This document shows, piece by piece, positions 17,749 through 26,772 of a DNA stretch of 64,000 bases. The notes beneath the pieces are model-generated. The model was not told where the DNA came from. It searched no databases and saw nothing but the letters and a program-made list of their open reading frames with translations. This DNA comes from Peredibacter starrii (lineage in GTDB: Bacteria; Bdellovibrionota; Bacteriovoracia; Bacteriovoracales; Bacteriovoracaceae). Both the position numbers and the translations under genes were made by a program. Within the stretch, counting starts at the first letter, position 1, and each line of letters starts with the position of its first letter. The stretch spans positions 3,968,001 to 4,032,000 of the forward strand of contig NZ_CP139487.1 of NCBI RefSeq assembly GCF_034259205.1. The letters are read 5' to 3'.

Positions 17749-19299
17749 ATGCTATTTAAACTCGACACTGTTGGGGATCAGTTCCTCGGCGCTGAATTAA
17801 AGATCCTCACTGCATTCCAAAAAACTGCTACGACAGCAGCAAAACCAACTAAAGGTGCTAAAGCAGCTAAGGCTGAATCATCAGTTTCTATCGACCACTG
17901 GTCAGATAAAGGTCTTAAAGAAGAATTCGCAAACTTAAAATCTGCTGCGAAATTCAAAGGTGCCAAAGACGAAACTCTTTCATTCACTGGTGCTACTGGC
18001 GAAACAGTTTGGGTTGTTGGTCTTGGCGATAAAACAAAATATGAAGCAGAAGATCTTCGTAAGTCAGTTGCTAAAATTTACAAGGCCGCTAAAGCTGGAA
18101 AATTTTCAACTGTTGCTTTCGACGTTCCTGGTTTCAACACTGTTAAAGATGAAGCTCTTACAACTTCTCTAATTGCTGAAGCGATTTATCTTTCTGACTA
18201 CTCTTTCGATAAATATAAGTCGAAAAAGCCAGAAGCGACTGAAGTAACTGTGGTGTTTGCTCACGTTGAGAAAAAGAACTCAGCAAAAATCGAGAAAGCA
18301 CTTGCTTCAACTCAAAACATCTGTGAATCAATCAACGTTATTAAAGACTACGTTAACGAAGCACCAAACGTTCTTCATTCTGAAGAGTATGCTCGTCGTG
18401 TAGAAGCTGACGTTAAGAAGAACCTTAAAGGTGTAAAAATCAAAGTTCTTAACAAGGCACAAATCCAAAAAGAAAAAATGGGCATGTTCCTTTCTGTGAA
18501 CGCTGGTTCAGCTTACGAGCCTCGCCTTGTTCACCTTACTTATGAGCCACCTAAGTCAAATTCTAAGACAAAGCACATCGCTCTTGTTGGTAAAGGTATT
18601 ACTTTCGATACAGGTGGATACTGTGTGAAGCCAGGTGCAAGCATGGCCGGCATGAAAAACGATATGGGTGGTTCAGCAACTGTTTACGGTGCTTTCCGTG
18701 CTGCAGTTCTTGAAAAAGCTCCAGTTAAAATCACTTGTATCCTTGCTATGACTGACAATGCGATCAATGAACTTGCAACTACTCCTGATGCAATCGTGAC
18801 TGCTCGTAATGGAAAAACTTGCGAAATCCTGAACACAGATGCTGAAGGTCGTTTGATTCTTGGTGATGCTCTTGATTACGCTTGTGACCAAGGTCCTGAT
18901 TACATCATCGACGCTGCAACTCTTACTGGAGCTGCTCTAGTGGCCCTTGGTAACCAGGTTTGTGCGATCCTTGGTAACGATCAGAAGTGGATCAATGAAA
19001 TTCTTGGTTCTGCAAAAGCTCAAGACGAATATATGTGGCAACTTCCAATCATTAATGAGTGGAGACAAGACATTAAGTCTAAGATCGCTGATATCAAAAA
19101 CATTGGTACTCCAATGAGAGCTGGTACTGCAATCGGCGCTGCTTTCCTTGAAGAGTTCATTAAAAACGACATTAAATGGGCCCACCTAGACGTTGCAGGT
19201 GTTGTTGATTCTCAATCACACCTTCCTTACTGTTCTGGCCACGGAGCTTCTGGTCTAATCGTTCGTACTCTTACTCACCTATTGGTTAATGCAAAATAA
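17749..19299 (+). CDS. pepA: Leucyl aminopeptidase (M17 family, PepA-like)
   Basis: A cytosolic dizinc/manganese aminopeptidase, 516 aa. It carries the M17 signature NTDAEGRL (residues 362-369) and the metal/substrate segment VGKGITFDTGGYCVKPG with the active-site lysine. GGAG upstream supports the ATG at 17749; a longer in-frame reading lacks an SD. The N-terminal domain contains an unusual Ala/Lys/Thr-rich run (about residues 26-45, TTAAKPTKGAKAAKAESS) that looks like a low-complexity insertion. The end overlaps trmL by 11 bp. Confidence 0.93.
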   Translation: MLFKLDTVGDQFLGAELKILTAFQKTATTAAKPTKGAKAAKAESSVSIDHWSDKGLKEEFANLKSAAKFKGAKDETLSFTGATGETVWVVGLGDKTKYEAEDLRKSVAKIYKAAKAGKFSTVAFDVPGFNTVKDEALTTSLIAEAIYLSDYSFDKYKSKKPEATEVTVVFAHVEKKNSAKIEKALASTQNICESINVIKDYVNEAPNVLHSEEYARRVEADVKKNLKGVKIKVLNKAQIQKEKMGMFLSVNAGSAYEPRLVHLTYEPPKSNSKTKHIALVGKGITFDTGGYCVKPGASMAGMKNDMGGSATVYGAFRAAVLEKAPVKITCILAMTDNAINELATTPDAIVTARNGKTCEILNTDAEGRLILGDALDYACDQGPDYIIDAATLTGAALVALGNQVCAILGNDQKWINEILGSAKAQDEYMWQLPIINEWRQDIKSKIADIKNIGTPMRAGTAIGAAFLEEFIKNDIKWAHLDVAGVVDSQSHLPYCSGHGASGLIVRTLTHLLVNAK

Positions 19300-19759
19300 T
19301 ACCAAATTTAAGATTGTACTATTTGCGCCTGAGATTCCCGGTAATACCGGGAGTATCGGGCGCACTTGTGTTGCCCTTAATCTAGAGCTTATCTTGATTA
19401 AGCCTTATGGCTTCGAGATTGATGAGAAGGCCGTTCGTCGTGCCGGTCTGGATTATTGGAAACATGTAAAGCTACGTGAGTTTGAATCTTGGGAAGATTT
19501 TCTGATCCGTGAAAAACCAGAGCGCGAGAAACTTTTTTTCTTTGAGAACAACGGTGAGAAACTTCATTACGATGCTCCCTATGGCCAGGATTGTTACTTG
19601 ATCTTCGGTGGAGAAACGAAGGGCATTCCTTACGCTGTTGAAGAAGAGTATAGATCTCAAATCTATCGCCTTCCGATGTATTCAAATGAGATTCGTTCGT
19701 TGAATCTATCAAATGTGGCCACCGCGGTTGCTTATGAGTGCCTACGTCACATGATCTAA
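19289..19759 (+). CDS. trmL: tRNA (cytidine/uridine-2'-O)-methyltransferase TrmL
   Basis: A 156-aa SPOUT (trefoil-knot) methyltransferase that 2'-O-methylates the wobble base of certain leucine tRNAs. Its motifs are LFAPEIPGNTGSIGRTC, YLIFGGETKGIP and RSLNLSNVATAVAYE. The length equals that of E. coli TrmL (157 aa). It overlaps the 3' end of pepA by 11 bp, consistent with coupled translation, and overlaps the convergent mtgA by 4 bp. Confidence 0.93.
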   Translation: MQNNTKFKIVLFAPEIPGNTGSIGRTCVALNLELILIKPYGFEIDEKAVRRAGLDYWKHVKLREFESWEDFLIREKPEREKLFFFENNGEKLHYDAPYGQDCYLIFGGETKGIPYAVEEEYRSQIYRLPMYSNEIRSLNLSNVATAVAYECLRHMI

Positions 19760-20514
19760 TTTTTTTCCCAGGACAATCTCGAATTTTTCTGTGATTCATA
19801 CTGATCAAGAGAAAGCACTTTCCCCATGCGCATTTTAACCAGAATGGCATTCACTCTCTGACGAGCAAAGTTCGTGAGCTTTTTGTTCTTATAAGAAACA
19901 TAATAGCGCTTAGGGCTTGGTAAAAGCATCGCCAGGAATGCAGCCTCTCTGGGATTAATGGCGGAAGGATGCTTTCTAAAGTAATGATAAGAAGCGGCCT
20001 TGATTCCATGAATCTTCGGTCCAAATTCAATCACATTTAAATACACTTCCAGAATCCGGGCCTTAGTAAGGACCTTCTCTACTTTCTGGGCAAGAATGAT
20101 TTCATGGAGCTTCCGCCAGATGGTTCGATCTTCAGAAAGATAAACGTTTTTCACCATCTGCTGAGTAATGGTACTTGCCCCTCTAAATCTTTCACCATCC
20201 GCCATTTCACCTAGGGCCACTTTCATCTGTTCAATATCAATGCCTTGATGTTGGTAGAAGCTCCAATCTTCCGAAAAGATGATGGCCCACTTAGCATAGC
20301 TCGACATTTCTTTGAGGCTCGCCCAGTTCTTTGGTCGGCCCTGTTTGATTTCATATTCCGGGGTTTCTACATTTTGATTTTTAGCATGGGGATAAAGCGT
20401 TTTAAGCTTCTCTACATCATGTGAGAAGTACATATAAAGAGGACTAAGGAGCATCAGTACGATGACCACATATAGAATCTTCCAAAGTACTGGTTTGAAA
20501 CTTGCCCTTATCAT
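19756..20514 (-). CDS. mtgA: Monofunctional biosynthetic peptidoglycan transglycosylase
   Basis: A GT51 glycosyltransferase of 252 aa with one N-terminal transmembrane anchor (about residues 10-30). The catalytic glutamate is Glu82 in SEDWSFYQHQGID, the second motif is RGASTITQQ (111-119), and the third is KILEVYLN-like (ARILEVYLNVIEFG). No transpeptidase domain follows, so it polymerises lipid II glycan strands only. GAGGAAAG before the ATG is a good SD. Confidence 0.95.
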   Translation of the reverse strand: MIRASFKPVLWKILYVVIVLMLLSPLYMYFSHDVEKLKTLYPHAKNQNVETPEYEIKQGRPKNWASLKEMSSYAKWAIIFSEDWSFYQHQGIDIEQMKVALGEMADGERFRGASTITQQMVKNVYLSEDRTIWRKLHEIILAQKVEKVLTKARILEVYLNVIEFGPKIHGIKAASYHYFRKHPSAINPREAAFLAMLLPSPKRYYVSYKNKKLTNFARQRVNAILVKMRMGKVLSLDQYESQKNSRLSWEKN

Positions 20515-20544
20515 CTTTCCTCGTTATGAGTATGATTATACTTT

Positions 20545-21687
20545 ATGAAAAATATTTGTGGTTACTTTCAACAAGGCATTTGTCGTTCATGTGATCTCAT
20601 GGAAGTGGATTACCGTGATCAGCTTCAGATGAAAGAGAAACTGTTGTCAGAATCACTCAATGATTTTTCAGTCTCGCTTCTTCCTTCAGTCGCTTCTCAG
20701 GAATTCTCTTTTAGAAATAAAGCGAAGTTTGTCGTAACTGGCACCATGGAAAATCCTGTGATTGGACTATGGGGCGAGAAAAATCTGGATTCAGGCAGAG
20801 AACTTCTAAATTGCCCTCTCCACTTGGATGAGATTAATCAAGCTCTCCCGGCGATTAAGAAATTCATCACTGAAGCAAAGTTAGTACCTTATAACATTGA
20901 AGCGAAAAAAGGTGAGCTCAAAGGAATCATTCTTTTTTACTCTCCTTCCAGCAAAGAATCATATCTTCGCTTCATCATGCGCTCGAAAGAGGCCGTCACT
21001 CGTATTACCAAACACCATCATGCTCTATTAAATGATTTGCCTCACTTGAAGTCCCTTTCAGTGAATATTCAACCAGTACCTCACGCACTACTCGAAGGTG
21101 ATGAGGAAGTTTTCATCACTCAAACTTCTTCAGTGAATCATCGCTTAGGCACGGTTGATATGAAACTCGGGCCACGTGCTTTTGTTCAGACCAATCAAGC
21201 AGTTGCGGAAAAACTTTATGCAACCGCCGCTGATTGGGTGAAGGAATCAGGCTCAAAAAAGTTCTTAGAACTCTTCTGTGGACAAGGAGCTTTCAGTTTC
21301 TTTGCCGCCAAAAATATCGAAGAGGGCCTTGGTATTGAAATCAATGCAGATGCTGTTCAACAGGCAAATCTCACTGCCGAAAAACAAAATCTTCCTCACC
21401 TCAAATTCAAAAGCGCGGATGCGGGAAAAGTCGCCAGTGAACTGATGAAGTTTAATCCGGAAGTAATGCTTGTTAATCCTCCTCGAAGAGGACTCGCGGA
21501 TGCCACTGACTTGATCATCAATCAACGACCAAATCATCTTATCTATTCTAGCTGTAATTATGAAACGCTTGCGCAGGATCTTAAGAAGCTCTCCCCCCAC
21601 TATTCTGTGAAGAGAGTTCAATTGTTTGATATGTTCCCGCAGACCAGACATTTTGAAACGCTGGTGCTGCTGGAACTTAAAGCTTAA
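20545..21687 (+). CDS. rlmC: 23S rRNA (uracil-747-C5)-methyltransferase RlmC-like
   Basis: A 380-aa m5U methyltransferase without a TRAM domain, as in RlmC. The N-terminal cysteines Cys5, Cys13 and Cys16 (CGYFQQGICRSC) probably hold an iron-sulfur cluster. The SAM site is LELFCGQGAFSFF, the core motif VNPPRRGL, and the catalytic cysteine lies in YSSCNYETLAQDL. The ATG has no SD; a TATGAT hexamer ends 8 nt upstream, hinting at a leaderless start. Its end overlaps the convergent lapC gene by 4 bp. Confidence 0.88.
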   Translation: MKNICGYFQQGICRSCDLMEVDYRDQLQMKEKLLSESLNDFSVSLLPSVASQEFSFRNKAKFVVTGTMENPVIGLWGEKNLDSGRELLNCPLHLDEINQALPAIKKFITEAKLVPYNIEAKKGELKGIILFYSPSSKESYLRFIMRSKEAVTRITKHHHALLNDLPHLKSLSVNIQPVPHALLEGDEEVFITQTSSVNHRLGTVDMKLGPRAFVQTNQAVAEKLYATAADWVKESGSKKFLELFCGQGAFSFFAAKNIEEGLGIEINADAVQQANLTAEKQNLPHLKFKSADAGKVASELMKFNPEVMLVNPPRRGLADATDLIINQRPNHLIYSSCNYETLAQDLKKLSPHYSVKRVQLFDMFPQTRHFETLVLLELKA

Positions 21688-23216
21688 TTCGGTTTTGTAT
21701 ATTTGTTATTGATCTTAAGGGCCTTAAAGATCAATTCACGACGTGGCTGGGCCTCGCCACCTTTAAGAGAAACATCCGAGATATCTCCCCCGGAAACTGT
21801 CGTAAGAACTGAGTTTTTAAGATCAAGAATTTTGAAACTATCCTGACCACTCACTAAAAGCCAGTCTCTGCCTTCGTCATATAAAGAAGTACCCAAACCT
21901 ACAGAGTGATAAACCTTCTTACAACCAAGTGCTGTGTCCATAAGAGTTGGAATGACATCATAGTGTGAAGTAGCATGATCAACTTCATCTGCTTTTCTCT
22001 CTGGAGTAAATACCAGCAGTGGCATCATTAAATTCGATGCTCCCGGATATCCACCTGTCATGACGATATAAGTGTCTTTAAGAAGACCTTCTTTTTGAAG
22101 CTCAAGCACCACTGTCTGGATGTGCTTATCTACTTCCCCAGGATGCTGAACAAAAGTCAGATTCAACGAGTAGGATTGAATCACCTCTGAAGAACGATTG
22201 TCGGCCCAGTCTTTGAACGCCTGAACAGTCTTTTCATCATGCTCAGCAGGAGTTGATGTAGCAGAAGCATCGTTACCAAGATCAACGATTTCATACTGAC
22301 GACGATCAAACTCAGTCATGATCGCAGGATTAATGTCCTTAGCAGTTGTCTGATAACTTGAAGGGATCGAATAATAGAGTGAGAAAATCCCACCGTTCGC
22401 ATCAGTACTAACACCATAGTGAGCATTGAAGCTCACACCATGTCTCTTCATATGGAAAACATTTGGCATAAGTTCAGAGTTTAATTGATCCTGAGACCAC
22501 TCTTTAATCACAATCATCACGATGTTTGGATTGCTCTTGCCCGTACAATTAAGTTTTGATGAAGGATAATGAAGAGTACGAGTATCTACGACCTTAGTTT
22601 CTGTTTCTCTCTTAGGATTAAAATCCAGAGGGAAAAGTGAAGATAAACGCGGATCAATACTTCCGTAGTGATAGATCGCTTTACCGATAACTAAGCAAAG
22701 CACGATTAAAACTAAGTACCAATTTTTCACCGGGTTACTGAAACGAGTTTGCATATAACGCCAAACTTTTTCACCACGGATCCAGATAACAACCGCAAGA
22801 ACAATAAGCCCGATAACTCCCAACATTGTTCCATTTGGGCCAACAAGATTTTGAATACCTTCTGACATCACAAGTTTAGATAAGAAGCTGTAGATGTGAA
22901 GTTGGTAAGAAGAGAATGCAATTGCATCTAGTAAGATGAATGAATTCAACACCAGAATAAGAATGAGCGACCAGAATCGTGACACGTAATATGTCGGCAT
23001 CAAGAGAACGATTGGACAGTACAAAAGAAAGTACACCAATGCGTTCGCTATACCATAATGGCCAATTAACGTTGTGACGTAATACACCCAATCTGTTGCT
23101 GTCTGTGGGAGAACAAAACTTTTAAGATAAAGGAGTGCGATCAGTGTTGATAATGGCCAAGAAATGCCAAAAAAAATCTTACGTCCCCAAGATAGTCCGA
23201 AACTTCTGCGATTCAT
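21684..23216 (-). CDS. lapC: LapC/YejM (PbgA)-like inner-membrane pseudo-sulfatase
   Basis: A 510-aa protein with five N-terminal transmembrane segments (DUF3413-like, first about 200 residues) and a periplasmic alkaline phosphatase/sulfatase-fold domain. The pattern GGIFSLYYSIPSSY and the segment HATSHYDVIPTLMD match E. coli YejM. The first metal-ligand strand reads VIKEWSQDQ where active sulfatases have an aspartate, so the domain is probably non-catalytic. That suits LapC, which senses periplasmic LPS and restrains LapB/FtsH degradation of LpxC. The regulatory partners are outside this window. Confidence 0.85.
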   Translation of the reverse strand: MNRRSFGLSWGRKIFFGISWPLSTLIALLYLKSFVLPQTATDWVYYVTTLIGHYGIANALVYFLLYCPIVLLMPTYYVSRFWSLILILVLNSFILLDAIAFSSYQLHIYSFLSKLVMSEGIQNLVGPNGTMLGVIGLIVLAVVIWIRGEKVWRYMQTRFSNPVKNWYLVLIVLCLVIGKAIYHYGSIDPRLSSLFPLDFNPKRETETKVVDTRTLHYPSSKLNCTGKSNPNIVMIVIKEWSQDQLNSELMPNVFHMKRHGVSFNAHYGVSTDANGGIFSLYYSIPSSYQTTAKDINPAIMTEFDRRQYEIVDLGNDASATSTPAEHDEKTVQAFKDWADNRSSEVIQSYSLNLTFVQHPGEVDKHIQTVVLELQKEGLLKDTYIVMTGGYPGASNLMMPLLVFTPERKADEVDHATSHYDVIPTLMDTALGCKKVYHSVGLGTSLYDEGRDWLLVSGQDSFKILDLKNSVLTTVSGGDISDVSLKGGEAQPRRELIFKALKINNKYTKPN

Positions 23217-23307
23217 GTATGCCTCTTTAATTCCTTTCTATTCTAATGGAAACACACCGCATTAAGCAGCCGGATTCTCAGGGTAATTCTTTCCTTTTGA
23301 AAAATAT

Positions 23308-23323
23308 GTTTGATATATCAAAC
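23308..23323. promoter_or_regulatory. 16-bp perfect palindrome (candidate operator)
   Basis: GTTTGATATATCAAAC is a perfect two-fold palindrome with no spacer. It lies in the 141-bp divergent region between lapC and the small gene at 23358. The size and symmetry suit a homodimeric repressor site; the binder is unknown. Confidence 0.45.
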
Positions 23324-23357
23324 TTTCGTATTACGATTTATACAGAGCGAGGTGGGT

Positions 23358-23540
23358 ATGATCGTCCGACATTCTTTAAAACTCCTGGAACAACTCTCAG
23401 AAATCGAAGACGTTATTCAACAGATTGAGCATCTGATGGATGAAAAAGGCGTTGAATGTAATCGGGAATTAGTGCTTTTGAAGATCTTGAAAGGTCGAGA
23501 AGCACAGTTTGCTTCCCGACCTGGTAAGAAAAAAGATTAG
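23358..23540 (+). CDS. Small basic helical protein (60 aa), function unknown
   Basis: Starts at ATG 23358 behind a GAGGTGG ribosome binding site, which favours it over an in-frame upstream ATG. The product is almost wholly helical by composition (HSLKLLEQLSEIEDVIQQIE) with a basic tail ending in GKKKD, and has one cysteine. No membrane segment or known family is seen. It overlaps the convergent barrel gene by 4 bp and sits 35 bp after the perfect palindrome at 23308. Confidence 0.6.
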   Translation: MIVRHSLKLLEQLSEIEDVIQQIEHLMDEKGVECNRELVLLKILKGREAQFASRPGKKKD

Positions 23541-24451
23541 AAAAGGAAATCTACGCCAAGGCCGAAGAAGTTTTCACGACGCTTCTTCTCTTCGTTTTTA
23601 ACTCCGCCATCTGGTTGAATATCGTAATCAGAGTTACGAGACATGCCGTAGTTGAACTTTGCAATGAATGTCTCAGTGACGAGGTACTTAGCAGTGAAAC
23701 GGAAATCCATGTCAACGTGCTCATCGTTCTTGATATCACCATCAACCTCACCCACTCGAGTTGCCTGAGCAGATAGAAGTACCATGAACTCGTTCACTGG
23801 GCGGTATTGGTAAGTAGCACGAAGGTAGATATCTTGTGATGAATCTTGATCTACTGTTGTGTTACCAGCTGCTGATCTTTGCTTGTAATCACCGTCTTGG
23901 AAGTAAATAAAACCAGCGGCCAATTGCCATTCGTTTGCTTCATTCCACTTGCGACCCATGCGAGCATTCAACTCTAGAGAGTTTCTACCTTCCGCATAGT
24001 TACCATCTTTCGGTCCTGGACCAAAAGAACCTCGCTTAGCTTGTTCAATGTGAAATTTTCCAACTAGACCAAAGTCTAAATTGTAACGAGATGAAGTTTG
24101 ATTAAGAGCACGGTAGTTTAAACCAAGAGTTGGGTTAGCTAGACCGTTGCTGTAGTAAGAGTTTTGACCATTCGTCTTATCTTCAGTCTGGTTGTTGATG
24201 ATGTAATCAAGACCAGCGAATGCATTGAACTGATCAGTGAATGCATAAGTATAAGTTGCTGCGAAAAGATTTCCGCGAGTTTCAGCATTGTTATTATCTT
24301 TATCAGCAGACTTATAATAGCGCTGTGAAAAATCGAAAGTTACGTTTTGTTGGTGTGCTTTAAAGAAATAGTTAACATCACCAAATTTAAGTTCTTGTGC
24401 GCTTGCTGCAGAAACAGCAAGTAGACCCGCTACCGCGATCATACTTTTCAT
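23537..24451 (-). CDS. Outer-membrane beta-barrel protein
   Basis: A 304-aa protein with a signal peptide cut after SAASA. Alternating aromatic/polar strands follow (NVTFDFSQRYYKS, LFAATYTYAF, NAFAGLDYIIN, DIYLRATYQYR), and it ends in phenylalanine (FFGLGVDFLF), the C-terminal signal for BAM insertion. About 12 strands are likely. AGGAGC precedes the ATG. Its ligand is unknown. It follows another barrel gene separated by a terminator. Confidence 0.8.
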   Translation of the reverse strand: MKSMIAVAGLLAVSAASAQELKFGDVNYFFKAHQQNVTFDFSQRYYKSADKDNNNAETRGNLFAATYTYAFTDQFNAFAGLDYIINNQTEDKTNGQNSYYSNGLANPTLGLNYRALNQTSSRYNLDFGLVGKFHIEQAKRGSFGPGPKDGNYAEGRNSLELNARMGRKWNEANEWQLAAGFIYFQDGDYKQRSAAGNTTVDQDSSQDIYLRATYQYRPVNEFMVLLSAQATRVGEVDGDIKNDEHVDMDFRFTAKYLVTETFIAKFNYGMSRNSDYDIQPDGGVKNEEKKRRENFFGLGVDFLF

Positions 24452-24592
24452 CGATCAGCTCCTTGTGTTTAAAAAATTGTACTATTTTAGTTAAAAAATA
24501 ACTAATGGATTTTCCTAACAGGGATTGGCAGGGTTTTTAGCTAGATTGGAGTCGGAATGGGACTGAATCCTTAAGATTAGATGGGCAGAAAC

Positions 24593-24620
24593 GAAAAAGG
24601 GCCCGGAAATCCGGGCCCTC
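24593..24620 (-). terminator. Rho-independent terminator of the porin-like gene
   Basis: The GGGCCCGG / CCGGGCCC stem with an AAAT loop is followed on the minus strand by a U-tract. The rest of the 193-bp gap to the next gene's start holds only an AT-rich promoter-like stretch. Confidence 0.88.
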
Positions 24621-24644
24621 GTATCTTTATCAGTTAAGAAAAGA

Positions 24645-25919
24645 TTAGAAACGGTAAGTCATAGCTACACGAGACATAAGGTTGTCTGTGCGAAGTGTAC
24701 CGTTACCACCAGCAGTGTTTTCACCTGCAACAGCAGTAGCAGCATCAGCTGTACCGATTACACCGTCAACTGAAAGTTCGCCGAACTTAAGAGTTGCACC
24801 AGCGTTGATCGCTGTAGAGTTACGAACAGTTGATTCTGTTCCGTTGATTTTGTTTGTACCCCAAACAACTTGAGATACTGAACCACGAAGTGTTAACCAA
24901 GAAGTTGCTTCTGTCTCAAGACCGATAACAACTGGAACACGTTGAGTTTTGTACTCTTCACAAGCAGTGATACCACCGTTTGAACAAAGTAGACCGAATA
25001 GAGTTGCTGATGTACCAGCACCTTTACCGTGATCATTTTCAATATCACGCATGAAGAATGATCCTTTTAAGAAAAGGCTTGTTTTGTCGTTAAGACGCTC
25101 AACACGGCCAATACCGATTTCACCTTGCTTAGATGAGATATCTTTCTTCTGGTCAATTGTACCAAGAGTACCTGTAGCGTTGATGTCTGAGCTCATATCG
25201 AATGAACGGTAGTCTACGAAAAGTGTATTACCGTTGATAGCGTGGATAGCACCAACTTGGTAACCAAGGTCACCTTCGAACTTCGCTGTACCATCAAGAT
25301 TAACAGCACCAGCGCTTGGAGTTACAGAAGTTTCACCTTTAGCGTTATTGATAAGGTTGATGTTAGCGTAAACTTGAGTGTCACCCATGATTACACCAAG
25401 ACGAGTTCTCATTGCTTCAGATGAAACTGGAGAATCTTCTTGAGCAGTTTTAGCGTACTCAAGGTTCGCACCCCATTTAAGACCCATGTCACCACCAACG
25501 AAAACAGCAATATTGTTCTCTTCAAGGCCTGTACCTTGGTAAGAAACGTCTGTTGGGTTAGTTGGATCAGTAAAGTCACCAGTTGCGCTGATTAGACCAG
25601 CACCAGTGCGAAGAGCGTTACCTGTATTAGAAGCACCACCGAATTGAACACCATAAACCATGTTACCCATAGCTTTGAAAGCGCCACCTTCGCCGCGTGC
25701 AGTTTCATTTGAATCTTGGTTAACGTTTCCACCGAACTCATAAGTAACAAGGTCTTTGTGGTTGTTAACTTGAGCAGAGTTAAGCCAGATGTTACGGTTG
25801 TCGTTGATGTACGCTGAGCCGTAAGAATCTTCGCCTAGAGCCTGAAGACGAGCCTTCGTAGCGAAAGCTGGTGTTGCTAGAACAGCAAGTCCAAGTGCAA
25901 CTGTTAGCTGTTTTTTCAT
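24645..25919 (-). CDS. Outer-membrane porin-like beta-barrel protein
   Basis: A 424-aa protein from ATG 25919 (AAAGGAG upstream) with a clean signal peptide (MKKQLTVALGLAVLATPAFA). The mature part is glycine/asparagine-rich with many short amphipathic strands (GAHLE-type: KWGANLEYAKTAQ, FVDYRSFDMSS, LFLKGSFFMRD) and ends VAMTYRF, a barrel C-terminus. Codon use is strongly biased to GTT/GCT/ACT-type codons, like the ribosomal protein genes here, so it may be highly expressed. A short inverted repeat lies in its 5' region (25938). Confidence 0.8.
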   Translation of the reverse strand: MKKQLTVALGLAVLATPAFATKARLQALGEDSYGSAYINDNRNIWLNSAQVNNHKDLVTYEFGGNVNQDSNETARGEGGAFKAMGNMVYGVQFGGASNTGNALRTGAGLISATGDFTDPTNPTDVSYQGTGLEENNIAVFVGGDMGLKWGANLEYAKTAQEDSPVSSEAMRTRLGVIMGDTQVYANINLINNAKGETSVTPSAGAVNLDGTAKFEGDLGYQVGAIHAINGNTLFVDYRSFDMSSDINATGTLGTIDQKKDISSKQGEIGIGRVERLNDKTSLFLKGSFFMRDIENDHGKGAGTSATLFGLLCSNGGITACEEYKTQRVPVVIGLETEATSWLTLRGSVSQVVWGTNKINGTESTVRNSTAINAGATLKFGELSVDGVIGTADAATAVAGENTAGGNGTLRTDNLMSRVAMTYRF

Positions 25920-25937
25920 GAAATCTCCTTTTTGAAA

Positions 25938-25952
25938 ATGACGTACTGTCAT
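25938..25952. promoter_or_regulatory. Inverted repeat ATGAC-N5-GTCAT before the porin-like gene
   Basis: Perfect 5-bp arms separated by GTACT lie 19 bp upstream of the start codon, next to the SD. It could be an operator or an mRNA element. The other bases of the 250-bp gap (25920-26169) hold the terminator at 26112 and AT-rich sequence. Confidence 0.3.
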
Positions 25953-26111
25953 CCTAATTCATGTAGTAGCTAAAACTAAAAATCCATTTAATAGTTAAAG
26001 TCTCACCAACCAATATTCCTTTGGCAATAAAATTTTTATTCGCAGTAGAACCACAACAGGTCCTATGAGTATCAGTTTTTTGACGATCGATGCCCCTATC
26101 ATAGGAGAAAG

Positions 26112-26142
26112 AACAAAAAAAAAGCCACCCTAAGGTGGCCTT
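26112..26142 (-). terminator. Rho-independent terminator after the small barrel gene
   Basis: GCCACC / GGTGGC stem with a CTAA loop, followed on the minus strand by a run of U. Confidence 0.85.
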
Positions 26143-26169
26143 CACAAGCAAAAATCTTGTTAAGAAATT

Positions 26170-26763
26170 TTAAAAAAGGATATCAAACTTAAGAAAGTTG
26201 ATCTTAATTTCGTTACCTGATTTGAAATATTCATCACGAATATCCCCGCCGTAACGCTTAAGAGTTAGTGCAAAAGTTGGAGCATATGAAATGTTCGCAA
26301 CTGAGTATTGGCCAAGATCAAAACGCTTACCAAACTCAAGATCAGTGAAGATATTGAAGCCTGATTCATCATCAAGACCTTTCGCCTCTACTGTCATTCT
26401 TTCAAGACCGATCAAAGCACCAAAGAAGAAAGACTCTTTAATGTTGTCAGCTTGGAAGTTATAAAGAAGTCCACCAGCAGCACCCCATGCAGTGTTAACT
26501 GAGTCTACACCCCAATCAACGTCCTGACGGTTGATGTATGCCTTCGCTTTCCACATAAGACCAACGTATTGTTCCCAGTTTTGAGCGTAGTTAAGATTTA
26601 AACGGAAAGTTGTCTCATCACGATCTGTGCCTTTACCGCTATCAGATTTGATAAGAAGTCCACCAGTGTACGAAAGATCAAAAGCATCGATAGAAACGAT
26701 ACGGCTTTGAGCTGAAGCGATAACTGATGATACAAGTAGAACCAACGCGAGCAAGAATTTCAT
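26170..26763 (-). CDS. Small outer-membrane beta-barrel protein
   Basis: A 197-aa protein with a signal peptide (cut near VIASA-QS) and about eight predicted strands (DLSYTGGLLIKS, TFRLNLNYAQN, QYVGLMWKAKAY, NISYAPTFALTLKRYG). It ends in FDILF, so it is probably an OmpA/OmpW-sized eight-stranded barrel. It lies 9 bp after the Rossmann-like gene, suggesting one operon, and has an AAGGAG ribosome site. Confidence 0.75.
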   Translation of the reverse strand: MKFLLALVLLVSSVIASAQSRIVSIDAFDLSYTGGLLIKSDSGKGTDRDETTFRLNLNYAQNWEQYVGLMWKAKAYINRQDVDWGVDSVNTAWGAAGGLLYNFQADNIKESFFFGALIGLERMTVEAKGLDDESGFNIFTDLEFGKRFDLGQYSVANISYAPTFALTLKRYGGDIRDEYFKSGNEIKINFLKFDILF

Positions 26764-26772
26764 GTTATCTCC

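Noticed and set aside
20545-21687. Possibility that the two m5U methyltransferases are duplicates
   Set aside because: The 13276 gene has a TRAM-like domain and a different cysteine layout; they represent separate RlmD/TrmA- and RlmC-like types.
25954-26151. Possible small gene between two barrel genes
   Set aside because: It crosses a terminator hairpin and has no SD or plausible protein composition.
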